In this document: positions 25,169 through 36,200 of the stretch, piece after piece
How positions within the stretch are numbered: position 1 is the stretch's first letter
Layout: each line of letters opens with the position of its first letter
Source: Cytidiella melzeri
Taxonomy: Eukaryota; Basidiomycota; Agaricomycetes; Polyporales; Irpicaceae
Assembly: GCA_022592445.1 (NCBI GenBank)
Contig: JABYQR010000052.1
Location: 1-64,000, forward strand
DNA: 64,000 nucleotides
Direction of reading: 5' to 3'
Program-made: the position numbers and the translations under genes
Notes under the pieces: model-generated
Database searches by the model: none
Told to the model about the DNA's origin: nothing
The model's input: the letters and a program-made list of their open reading frames with translations, nothing else

Positions 25169-26421
25169 TTATCCGCGAGCGGGGAGCTGCTCGTTAATCC
25201 AGCTAATCAACGTGTCCGGGTTACGCGTTTGTATGTAAATGATACCAGGACCGGTGAATCTGCGCGTAAAAGGAGATCACGGTGAGTAGGACAACTATGA
25301 ACTAGTAGATTACATTTGTTTTCGCTTACCTGCAGACCAGACCCTCGTCGGTGTGCGATGCAGACAAAATTCCGCCTGCTTGAATGCGCTCAACCTTGTA
25401 CTGGCAAGTCCAGGCAACAAGGTGGCCGTTGTCGACTGATAAACCTCATGTGAGTAACAACCCTTTTAAATTAGAAAAAAGGATCACCGTACCAATCAAC
25501 TCCTCGCCTGCCCGAAGCTGTCTCTGGAAGATCGCGCCAATAGACTGAACGAACATGACACCGCGGCCCACAGCTTCCGCTACGAACAGACCTTCGCCAG
25601 AGACTGGAAGGAAAACAATTATCTTGGCACCTTTCCTGGTTGCGCAATGAGCAGATGGGGAGACGTACAAAGCCCTTTACCGACTCCCTGGCTCTTATAC
25701 TCCCGAGTAACGCCAATCGTAGCAGCAAGGAACGCGTGCTTGCCTGTACGCCACGTCGTCTGGCCGTCAAGCACGATAGGAACGATGTCGCCCCACGTCT
25801 CGGGTGCGACGAGGACTTCGCCTGGGCCGGTAAAATGGGATTCTGATAGCTACATGACAGACAGATGCCCCTGTCAGCCTCTCTCGACGCCAAATAAGTA
25901 AGTAAGCAAAGAGACGTACGTCCCCTCCCTTGAGCAGCTTCTTGAAGCTGAACTTGACCTAACCACATATGCATCTGGTCAGTCTTTGGATAGTGCAACG
26001 ACAAAACAGGGAAAGCAGGGATAAAACGGGCAGCACAAACACACACCTTTCCTTTGATCTGAACAGACCCGTCCATCGCCACCATAGACCCAGGCTTTGC
26101 CTTGACCTCCACACCACTCTGCAATCTCAAAGACAACAAGCTGTTGCTGTCTCGGTAATGAATATGATACTGCACGCCTTCTGCTGAACCCGACGTGTCT
26201 ATGCCAGCTGCGCCATGAGATGGAATAGCCTGCGGCGGGCCTGTGGGTGGGTTGAATTGACCAGGGCCGGCGTACGATGGAGAGGCTTCGGGGAAGCCTT
26301 GAATGGGCATCGAGTGTTGGGATTGTTGGTGGTGATGCGCGGGTGCTCCTGTATATCCCGCTTGAGAGGGAGGAGGAGGGCCGTTGTAGCCTTGTTGGGG
26401 GGTGTAACCTGGGTAAGACAT
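25169..26421 (-). CDS. AIM24-family (TRAP-like beta-helix) protein
   Basis: ATG at 26421 ([20 protein letters not shown]), stop TAA at 25171-25169. The first about 90 residues are Pro/Gln/Tyr/His-rich and disordered; no mitochondrial presequence is evident, unlike yeast Aim24. The conserved fold follows across several short introns: [108 protein letters not shown] and [15 protein letters not shown], then [18 protein letters not shown] and a last segment ISWINEQLP. These are the landmarks of the AIM24/TRAP-like family (PF01987). The biochemical role is unknown; yeast Aim24 supports MICOS and respiratory-complex assembly, while cytosolic paralogues of this Pro-rich type are widespread in fungi. 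Confidence 0.87.
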
Positions 26422-27399
26422 GGTGGTGGTGGTGGTGGTGGTTTGGAGAGGACGTCTCCGAGAAGGTCTTTAAGCTCGGCGAGGAGGCTGTGGGCGCTGC
26501 TCCCTGAGGGCGGTGTTCCCTTTCGTGGAGTGCATCAATTGTATCCGTAATCATTGACAACCTCAGGTGTTCGCAGCATAACGCTGAGGCGTAAATCAGC
26601 AAGAGTGCTAAGTACGAACCGACTTGAAGTTGTCAAGTCTGAAATCCAGGACACTGATGAGATGACGGCATTCGAGTCCGACAGAGTGTGATGCGCTGAT
26701 GCGCCAGCCCGCCGAAATCCCGTCCCGCGCCTGCGTTTTTGAATGTCACGCTCCATTTCAATTGTCAGGCAGAGCTCAAGTTGAGGCACAAAGGTTGAAT
26801 GTCGAACGTTAAGCACTGGCACTCTCGTTATTCTCCCCGTGAGTCTCAACTAATAAGTTTTACATGCACTAGTACTCTGAATCCCCTCGTGTCTAGAAAG
26901 GGTATTGTTCTACCCAGCTCAGATCCTGTCACACACGCGTCGCGCAATGTCGGCTTGGAGACTACGTATATCTTCAAGCCAACCTCTTGTGAACAGCTGG
27001 CAATGATTGTTTCGTGATCGCCACACCAGGCTCCAGCTACAGACCTCGTGAGTACAACATATCGTATGCTCAGCTTTCAAAGCTGATCATGTATGTAGCT
27101 CAGTCTCTCATTCACATCTCGACACGCTGTCATCTTTCTCCAGCAAACCTTTGAAGCCATCTAGATTTGCCGTTATCTTTGTTCGGCACTTCCAGTTTCA
27201 CATGAATTGCGACCGGGCATCCCTCAGCCTTAACACGATGGAAAGCATGGTCCGGTTGACGATAGGTTAGACAGCCCGCAAAGGCTCTCTGCTCTACGTG
27301 TATGCTCCAGCTGCCAGTGACGATACGTAGACATCCCGCAAGGATTGTCTTGTGGGACTACACTAGACCCGTACGTTTTCCTGTCTGTCAGTAGTATCC
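26422..27399. other. Intergenic stretch with weak relics
   Basis: 978 bp between the AIM24-family start and the fungalysin relic. A plus-strand segment at about 26880-27017 (SDPVTHASRNVGLETTYIFK) faintly recalls the start of FAD-linked oxidases but is too short to call. No other gene is supported. Confidence 0.35.
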
Positions 27400-28320
27400 T
27401 GACGGACACTGCCAGTGAACGCTGCAAAGGGACGTGACGGCACCATCGACAACGATATCGTCGCGCATGACACGGTATATCGAACCGTCATACGGGTGGT
27501 TGGACCTATACCTGCTTGAGACAACGGAGGCCGTCGGCATGGGCAAAGGTTGGTCTGATAGGTTTGCCAAGGACGTGTGCACGCAAACCACCTGTCAGCT
27601 CATCACCAGCAGAAGAACACTACTCAGGACTTTATTCTGGGTCAGTATGTTACCGGTAACAATGGTGGAGGAGGCCGGGGCGGTATCCGAACCTACCTAT
27701 ACTCGACCGATGCGTATGTTCAATCTGTCAATGCTGTGGAAAAGGCGTCCCGTGCTGACTAGCGTCTGTGACTCTTTAGGACTGTCAATCCGCTGAGGTC
27801 CCCGACCATTGCTACACTGAGCGAAGTTCACGGTACGTAAATTCGTGATCGAAGTTTGATTTGGCTGTCCCCTTGCTGATTGTGTCATGTAGAGATTGGT
27901 GAAGTCTGGGTTAACAAACCCTTACAACGTCTACGCCGCGCTTGTCGATGACTACGGCTGGTCTGCCACCGCTCGCACTGGTCCTAAGTAATTTGACAAT
28001 ACTGTGCTGTCGTTTTTTTTTGTATGACTGATTGGGCTGTAGCGGCACCGAGGGTAATGTCGTCTTGCTTCACCTCTTCATCGACGCTTTCGCTCTTCAG
28101 CCTTGCAATCCCACCAGTGAGTGTATCTCAACTTGTAAACCTGATCCTGTCTTACGGATACTGCTCCGTGGATCTTCTGCTCTATAATCCCCACCGCCTG
28201 GGACGCGTTCATCCAAGCTGGCGTGGATCGTTATAACGGCACAAACGAATGTCTCCTGTGGAAGGCATTCGCCAGTCGTGGTCTTGGTTTTAATGCCAGG
28301 AACCACAAGGACGTAGCACT
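27400..28320 (+). pseudogene. Fungalysin (M36) metalloprotease pseudogene
   Basis: Fragments in different frames keep the order of a fungalysin catalytic domain: TTEAVGMGKGWSDRFAK (27520-27575; normal GEGWSD), DFILGQYVTGNNGG and GGIRTYLYSTDA (27630-27715), TVNPLRSPTIATLSEVH (27780-27830), EIGEVW (27895-27912), then NVYAALVDDYGWSATARTGP-like (27925-27985), TEGNVVLLHLFIDAFALQPCNPT-like (28042-28115) and a C-terminal segment VDRYNGTNECLLWKAFASRG (28222-28282). The zinc-binding HExxH helix, expected at about 27465-27490, is destroyed: the region reads AHDTVYRT with frame changes. Several frameshifts and lost intron signals make this dead. Fungalysins are secreted endopeptidases of saprotrophic fungi. 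The propeptide half is not recognisable upstream. Confidence 0.8.
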
Positions 28321-28890
28321 GTTCCTTCTGGCTCTTGAATGCAGCTGTATAAGATCGAAGGTTAGCTGGAAAATTGCGGGTTTCGTGAATCTAGACAATG
28401 ATTTCAGGGGTGTAGGCTTTGAGTATCCTGGAAAGGTGTATGTTTGGTCACGAGTCGAGTCAAATGCAAGCTGATGATTACAGCCATACTGTACTTTTTT
28501 TGCGAGTCGGATCAAAGAGCGGATGGTCTCATCTCACAGGAAGGCGTTCAAGGATTCTGGTGTCCAAGGCAGCAAGCACCGATCCCTATGTCTTTGTAGA
28601 CATGGAACATGAGGCGCTGTTCTTGCTGTTGGTCAGCAAATTGTGCTTGCTCCGTCAGCACGTAGTCAATCGTTCGTCATTTCGGCGACTACTCTGTTCA
28701 CAATAGTGTATCCTCCGCGGTGAGTCGGATACGCACAGCAAGGAGGCCATTCTCGTGCGTGAAAGACTGGCCGTGAGGATATGTATACAGCGGCGCAATA
28801 TTTTGGCATATAAGAGTACACGACCACGAATGCTCTTCTAACACAGAACCATTCACAAACCCCTCGTCGCAACCACACCCTTCACACCAA
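28321..28890. other. Intergenic; DJ-1 gene promoter
   Basis: 570 bp with no gene. A TATAAG at 28809-28814 lies 77 bp upstream of the DJ-1-family ATG and is a reasonable TATA box. Confidence 0.4.
28809..28814 (+). promoter_or_regulatory. Candidate TATA box for the DJ-1/PfpI gene
   Basis: TATAAG, 77 bp before the ATG at 28891, in a region otherwise free of open frames. Position is sensible for a fungal core promoter; not proven. Confidence 0.35.
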
Positions 28891-29682
28891 ATGGCACCCA
28901 CCCCATTGTCTCTCGCAGTCTGCCTCTTCCCGCGGGTAACTCCTTCAGATTACCAGAACACCATTGAACTCTTTAGCTTCCTTTCCCCGCAAGTTGTAGC
29001 ATCCGGGCTCTATTCCACCCCACCAGATGTTACCATTGAGGCCACCTACCTCGGAGTGACTAGCGAGCCCATCCACGGAGACTCCGGTCCCAGGCTGCTT
29101 CCGAACAAAACCTACGGGGACGTCAAGGAGGGAGAGCAGTTCGACATTATCCTAGTCCCTGGAGGCAAGTGTCTCTGATTATGAGAGACAACAGATGGAA
29201 AGTTCATGTTATTTGATAACGGGGTTTAGGATCGGGCACAAGTCCAGGGCTATTGCCGCAGCCCGTCGTTGATTTCGTGAAGAAACAGGCTCCAGGAGCC
29301 AAGTATGTGTTGTCAATTTGCACTGGAGCGGAGGTGCTGGCGGTTGCTGGAGTGCTGAACGGCCTGCGAGCGACCACCAGCAAGGCATGGTATACTCGTA
29401 TTGTGGTAAGTTACGGACCCATTAGAAGGTTGGATGGATGACTGACCGTGCCTCAAGGAGGACTGCAAGGACATGGGAGTCATTTGGGACCCGAAGGCTC
29501 GCTGGGTAGTGGATGGCAAATTCTGGAGTTCTGCTGGTGCGACTGCAGGTGCCGAAATGGGGTATACATTCGTGAAGCACCTCGTAGGTCACGAGAATGC
29601 GGAAGTTGCGAGAGGAGTTGTGGAGCTCAGTGTCCGCGGGAAAGACGACGATGAGTTTGCGAAGTTGTACAAATTGGTTTGA
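28891..29682 (+). CDS. DJ-1/PfpI-family protein
   Basis: ATG at 28891 (MAPTPLSLAVCLFPRVTPSD), stop TGA at 29680-29682. Two introns: the first (29165-29229) has a GC donor in the context GGAG|GCAAGT with acceptor TTTAG; the second has GTAAGT with acceptor CTCAAG near 29457. Landmarks: VCLFP at the first strand, FDIILVPGG followed after the intron by SGTSPGLLPQPV, the nucleophile elbow VLSICTGAEVLA with the reactive cysteine, TTSKAWYTRIV, and a GVIWDPKARWVVDGKFWSSA strand pair with AEMGYTFVKHLVG after it. Length (about 225 residues) fits the DJ-1/PfpI superfamily (intracellular protease/isonitrile hydratase/glyoxalase III types). Substrate cannot be assigned. Transposon insertion begins 68 bp after the stop. 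Confidence 0.9.
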
Positions 29683-29750
29683 GGAGCTGCATCAGGTAAA
29701 TAATCAAAAAAAGATTATACTTTATATTGCACGGCGAGAGTTTACCCCCA

Positions 29751-29759
29751 GTGAGAACC
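29751..29759. repeat. Left 9-bp target duplication of the long-TIR transposon
   Basis: GTGAGAACC directly precedes the left TIR and is repeated exactly after the right TIR at 42377-42385. Confidence 0.85.
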
Positions 29760-29914
29760 CAGACTCCTACCCAGTCGTCTCCGGTCGGGAGAGCAGAAGA
29801 CATGCTGGGTCTCGAGGGATATTTGGTTGTGTTTAGTGTAATACCGTTTTTAGAAATCGATCAATTCAACACGTGCTATTCTCCCAACCTTATTTCTGCT
29901 TCCCTCCCTCCGAC

Positions 29915-29929
29915 GACTGGCACTTAACA
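29915..29929. repeat. 5' target-site duplication of the LINE
   Basis: GACTGGCACTTAACA, repeated directly after the poly(A) tail at 39799-39813. Confidence 0.92.
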
Positions 29930-29974
29930 CATCCTCTCTTGTACCGGTACCACCACCATCGAAGATAGACGCCC

Positions 29975-32900
29975 ATGACTACTCCTTCGACTCTCGACGT
30001 ACCTATGGCGACAGCAGCGCGAACGAAGTCCAGCTCACCTGCAGCTGGACCAGTTCGAAGAGAGGGCTCCGTGGAGCCCTTTGAACCATACGGGGGCAGA
30101 CCTAAAAAATCTGCTCCCAAATCTTTGACCTCGAAAGAGGCCCCTGCTCTGCAGGACCCCGAGGTCTCTAGTGGTGCAACTACTAGAGGCCTCAACCCAA
30201 TCCCTGAGGGTTCCACCGCCCCTGCGCATAGCTCGGGTGCTGGCTCGCACGGGACTCAACTCCATGCCCCCGAAGCCTCTAGTGGTGCAACTGCTAGAGA
30301 CCTCAAATCAATCCCTGAGGGTTCCACCGCCCCTGCGCATAGCTCGGGTGCTGGCTTGCACGGGACTCAACTTCACGCCTCCCCGACGTATGCGACTATT
30401 GTCCAGACGTCGCAGGCGAATGAGGTGCCGCTACAGGTAAGCATACGCACCCCCCAACTATCCGTCGATCCACGTGCCTGTCATCTGATGGGCACGAGGA
30501 TTTACTTCGCGCAATATGGGACTGCGCTTATACTCGTGTTTCGAATTCAGATTCCGACATCGACCCAGGCTGTTCCAGCCGGGTCTAATCCTTTCCAAGG
30601 GCAAACGCACACCAGTGAGCCTGAGGACAGAAACCAATCGCAGCGAACCGAGGAAGGATCTATCCTTCACGCATTCGTGTGCAGAGGCGAGAACGCAGTG
30701 GGTGACATCCTGGATCGTGTCATCGAGTCGTTCGACAATATCGCGATGGCGGCCCCTGGTTGGGACCCGTCTGGCGCGTTCTTTGCGGAGCTGCCTGTAG
30801 GTAGGCGAGAATTCGCTCGTAATCGCATCGTGGGTCTGTTACAAATGGTGACAGACCATTTCGAAGCGTACTTCCGAAAGTGGGACCCTGCTTCCCCTTC
30901 TATTCTCATTGCGTCTACTCAGGCGCACCGACACATCGAGGCCTCAACGTTTATCCGGGGCACGGTGTCTGACATGGCTTCCAGCGTCAGTCAGATTCGC
31001 TCTGACATGGCCAAGCTGCGTAGTGAGCGGAGGCTCAGGTTCCAACAGGAGCATATGGAAGTGGACGACGAGGCTTTGCCGTCGTATGCCCGCCCGACAA
31101 AAGCGTCTGCAGCCAAGGGACCTGGTCCCAAGGCCAAAAAGACGCTTGACTCGATTTGTGTTGCCCCCGGTCGTGCCTCTCGTAGAGAGCATGGCGGCGC
31201 GGTAAGCGATGCGATGACTTCTGCAGACGAGGGTGGTGCTGCCTCCGAAGCGGAAGAGATCATGACACCGGGAGCTCGGAGGAGCTACGCCGATGCCACC
31301 AAAAAGAAGGGGAAAGACAAGGCGCCGGCCAAGTCTCCGTTCGAGGGTATGCACCCATCAGTCGCGTTGACCCATCGTCAGCGCCAAGCAGCGGCTGCCA
31401 AGAAGGCGGCTGCTTCTGCCTCCACATCGACGACTGCTCCTCCTGTTGTGGCGGGAGAGACCAGTCTTGGAAAGCGTCCGCGTGCGGACTCCACTCACAC
31501 CACGGAGCGCCCTGACACTCCATCTACCGCGGCTCCGCCAGCGAAGAAGCTTCGGACTGCTGACGACTGGTTCAAGTCGCTCTCGGTGGAGATGATCAAC
31601 AACTTCGCCCTGGGATTACGAGTCTTGGGCCCTACGGCCGTTGACTTTAGCATCGACCAGATCCTAGCGACTGGTCAACGAATGGGCTCCTTCGGTTTCC
31701 CAATCGAGGTGTCCTCCCAATCTGTCCCCCCCCTCCTCCTGTTCCGGCGAACCCCCCTGCAAATGCTTCGGCAGGACAGGGTGCGAGTACCCCGGCAGCA
31801 CGAGACAAAGGAAAGGGGAAAATCGTTGTTCCAGGCACCCACCCTGCGAGTGATACCAAGCCAGATGCGAGAGCAAATCTCGTACGTGAGCCTAAGCCTA
31901 AGGCCCCTGTTGTCCATGCCCCCCGGCCTCCAGAGTCTAAGACTACGGTGGTGATTACGTTCCACCAGTCTGCTGACGAGGGGTCGATTCGCAAGGAAGA
32001 GGAAGTTCGAGCCATTGTGGCCCGACTTTATCACAGCTGGCAGCTTGCTGAGCACGAAAAGAAGGGAGGCGCGATGACCACCCTCCAGCCGAAACTGAAC
32101 CCTGTCATCAGGGTGAAGTGGGACGAGAAACGACGAAACCAGCTACAGTTGGCTTTCCAAGTGCGTCCCGAACTCAACTTCGTGAATTGGCTCGAAGACG
32201 TCTGGACGAAGATGACCGCTGAGAATATCGCTGGTTATCCCTTGTCCTCCTTATACCCTCCTGTCCTCTTGGTACATATGTACACGTCGATGGCGGAACT
32301 TGTGATCCAAGCTTGCCCAAGCAAGGATCTATCAATTCAGGATATCTTCGCGGAAATGTCGAGGAACAATCCTGAGGTTTTCCAACACCTGGTCCCGTCG
32401 AACTACACCCCTGTCGCGTTCTGGGGTGCGGGTCATAGGAAAGGCTCTCCAGGGCCCCTCCATATCTTCGCGTATGACGTTGGCGGCGAGGTCGCCCAAC
32501 GCCTCATCCAGGAGAGAGTTACCATCGGCTCGAAAAAGTGCTCTTTAGTACTTGCTCAGTCGACGGCTCGTGTTGCGATGTGCACTCACTGCCATCGTAT
32601 TGGACACTGGAGGGACCAGTGCAAAAACGGAGCGTTCGAATGGTGCAAGGTCTGCCCAGCGAACCACACGACGGAGGACCATAACACGGTTGCTCCTTGC
32701 TGTATCCCCACAAGGGAGAGGCTTCAGACAGAAAGGTGGCCGTGTCCGAGCGAACACTGGATCTGTGCAAATTGTGGTAAGACGGGCCACGGACATTACT
32801 CGAACAGATGCTCGAGGTACTCGAAGCGAGGGGACAAGGCGTACATGCAAGGCGTCGACCCCGCCACCCAACTTCGTCGGGATGTCCCGGCCGTTCCATG

Positions 32901-33168
32901 CAAGGCTGGTCGTCAGTTGGACAACAACGCGACCAAGTCTGCTAACCGCGCCATTCGCACTCAGAAGAAGCGAGCCGAAGAGGCTGCAGCTGCTCTGATT
33001 GCAGCGAAGGATCATGATGGGAACGTTCCCATGCGCGAGTCGACCCCGGTCGCTGGCCCATCGACACAATGCAGGCGCGTTAAGTCTGGAAGATACGAGG
33101 CATTGTCGGAAGTCGCAGAGACGTCTGAGGATGATGTTGAGATTGTCGGTGCTGGCGCCTCTGGATAG
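29975..33168 (+). pseudogene. LINE ORF1 (gag-like, zinc knuckles), frame shifted at a C8 run
   Basis: Reads from ATG 29975 (MTTPSTLDVPMATAARTKSS) in one frame to about 31725, then continues in another frame to TAG at 33166-33168. The change coincides with an eight-C run at 31726-31733, consistent with indel slippage. The N-terminal part contains two copies of a 111-bp unit (30167-30388), a disordered basic middle, and after 31960 a folded segment (VVITFHQSADEGSIRKEEEV, NPVIRVKWDEKRRNQLQLAF) of the RRM-like ORF1 kind. Zinc knuckles lie at about 32580-32820: CTHCHRIGHWRDQC, CKVCPANHTTEDH, CANCGKTGHGHYSNRC. By family knowledge it binds LINE RNA and forms ribonucleoprotein particles. Confidence 0.82.
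30167..30388 (+). repeat. 111-bp tandem duplication within LINE ORF1
   Basis: Two adjacent 111-bp units (37 codons each) beginning TCTAGTGGTGCAACT at 30167 and 30278, in frame, differing at only a handful of bases; they duplicate a segment SSGATARDLKSIPEGSTAPA. Confidence 0.85.
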
Positions 33169-33228
33169 AGGATGGTCAGCACGAATAGCTGATAGCTTGT
33201 TTGTAATATAACTGCTACTTCCTTTTTT

Positions 33229-36200
33229 ATGTATTGTGACAACCGTAACATGATACCCAGAACGCCGAGCCCAATGATGGCAGAGCCCTCGACACCCATA
33301 CACCGTGAGAGTCAAGTGTCACCCATGTACTCTAGAGATCAATCACCCGACTTCTGGTCGGGTGCCCCTGAGTACAGAACGGCTTATGAAGCCCGGATGT
33401 CGTCCTTTGATTATGTCAGAGAAGATGAGTTCCTTGAGAATCGTGTGCTGCACCCGGACATGACGCGCACAAACCTCGCAGGAACTACCTACTTGATGCA
33501 GCCTCACACGCCGCGTCGCATCACGCGTTCACGCCCTCAGAGGGAAACACGTGTTATGTCCCCCGACGATCCTTTCCCAAATCTTGATGCATGGCGCGGC
33601 AGATCTGGGTATAATTCCAACCAAGCGACACCATCACCACATGTCACTCCGTTCAGAGAGTGATACATGAGCCTGCATTGCTTAATGCTCGCGACATTTC
33701 CCCAGATGACATTGTTGAATATGATGCAACTTTTTGGGAGGCAGAGGAGGGATATGGACGTTCTCCATCCTCCTGACACATTTGACCCCAGATACCCCGT
33801 CTGTATCTGATGCCAATGAAGAAATCCCTCCGGCACTGGACAGTATGCCAATCGGAGAGGACAACCCGAATGCGCCCTCGGAGTTAAGCTTGTCATCAGT
33901 CCAGCTTACTCCACAAATGACCGGATCACTTGCTGGTCGTCTACAAATGCCTCGAGAATCACATGCTGTTGATGATGCGTGGGATTTACCGAGTCTCCGG
34001 ATGCATACCCCTACGCCCTCCATAGTGGATTATATGTCTGCATGGAGTTCAATTCCAGGTCCAAGTATGGACCCACACACACCGGTCAGGCAAACATTAC
34101 GGGCACCTGATCAAGAAGAACTACGGTCACCAATTTATGCGCAATCTCTAGATTATACATCTGATGATGCGACCCCCCCGTCACAGGGACGCTTGCCTGT
34201 CCTGGCTGAATCATCACCAGACATCCCGTTGGCTACATTGTCCAACATACCGACGGGCGAGGGATATTTCCTCTCGTCGCCTGACATCCCGCTTGCGCAT
34301 TTTAAAAGAATGCGAGAGCGGTTAGAAAATCTTGAATTCAGTGGTGATAGTCTTTTACAACCGTCATCTGAAATTCAATCTGCACATAGTGGTCATGTCC
34401 AATCTTCTCCTGACGTACCTCTAGCGAGCCTTGTTGCTCCTACTCAGCCGGATCTTGACGAACTCCTTGACGTCGAAGATGCTGACCCCACCATGAGGTG
34501 CATTAGCGCCAATGTCCAAAAGTCTCGATACAACATGTCTTCGTTGCTCGAGAGATATCGTGATTGGGATATAATCTGCGTTCAAGAACCGTTCTGGGGA
34601 CACATTAAAAATGTTGCCTCCATGACGAACAAAGAGGGTGAAGCGTACATGCAAACAGTCACCCATCGTGAGTTCATCAGTATTGGTGCTCAGGAAAAAG
34701 CGCGAGCAATGGTGTTCGTGAACAAGCGTTGGAAAGCGCATATGCCTCGGCTGCGGTCTGACCTCATTAATCATAATGACATCAACTGCGTTGCAATGGA
34801 TATTGGAGATAGGGTCATGACCTTCTTAAATGTCTACAATTCTCATGAAGCAAACTCGGCTCTCACTTACCTGGAGAACCATGTTTCTACATTACCACAC
34901 ATTACTTTTATGTGTGGGGACTTCAATATTCGCCACCCAAATTGGGATAAGAACGAACGAACTAATCGTCGCCCTCGCTATTTAAGACAAGGGGACGATC
35001 TCATTGCTCTTTCTGAGATGGAGCTGGGACTTGTGCTACTTAATGACCTGTACGGGCCTCCAACGTGGCGCTCAAACAACTCGGACAATCGTCCAGGTGT
35101 ACTCGATTTGGTGTGGGCAGATCCGGCATATATTCCGGGCTCGTTACACATCAACTCTGATGGTCGTAATAATAGTGACCACTCCATATTGGAATGGGAT
35201 GTATATGTTGATAGTAAGCCTGAGATCGGGCCTACAATTGGCAAAGTATCTGCAGCAGGGCGTGAATTTGTCAAACGCGTGCGGAAAGGCATTGATCTTA
35301 TCCTACGGGATGAGGAGTACAGTTCGAGGGAACAAGTGGAAAATGCAACAGAGCGCTTCAACCTATGGGCGCAAGAAGCATGGAATAGCTTGGCTGCTGT
35401 GCCAGACTTGAGCCAAGCGGCAAAAGGGTGGTGGAATGCTGAATGTTCTGCTGCTGCAAAAGCTTCTAGGATTGCTCGGAAAGTATCGGATGATGCTTCG
35501 AGGGCATATCGAAAAGCGACCAAAGTAAACATGGTCAATTATTCGCAATCTCAGGCGGAAGAATGCGCTGATGCCTTTGCTGATGCAGAGGACAAGTGGA
35601 AAGATGCTCAGAGAGAGTTGCGTAAAGCAACAAACCGAGCAAAACGGAGTTTCTTTGATCGCACAATTCAGAGAATCCACCACCAAAAAGTTTGGGATGT
35701 TGTTGGCTGGGTCAAGCCGCGCCCCATTGACTCAACAACGGGCATTATAGGCCCTGATGGGAACCCATGTTCCACCAAAGAGCAGCTTGCGGAAGCGTTC
35801 CAAGAGCAGTTCTGTCCAGTATTCAGCGACCAGTTGATGAGAAATACATTGAGCTGATCCCCCAGGCCCCTGAGAGGGAGTGGGCAGACTTCAGCTTGGC
35901 GGAAATCCTTGAGGAGTTGAAGAAGACATCAAATATGTCTGCACCAGGCCCAGACCACCTGTCATGGTTCTGGCTGAAACGCATTGTCATTCAAGGCCCT
36001 TATGACTTTAGTTGCAAGGACTTTGAGGATAAAGGAGATGCTACAGCAGCATCTAGGGTCCGGCATCTGTTTAACGGATGCATTAAGTTTGGTGTGTTCC
36101 CGTCTGCATTCAAAGAGTCAAAGACAGTGATCATACCCAAACCAAATAAACCGGATTACACGAAGCCCAAAGCGTATCGTCCGATAGTCTTGCTAAATTG

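Noticed and set aside
26215..26550. G-rich plus-strand open frame over the AIM24-family start
   Set aside because: Shadow of the minus-strand Pro/His-rich N-terminus and leader.
26880..27017. Fragment recalling an FAD-linked oxidase start
   Set aside because: Only about 30 residues of vague similarity; lies just upstream of the fungalysin relic and cannot be extended.
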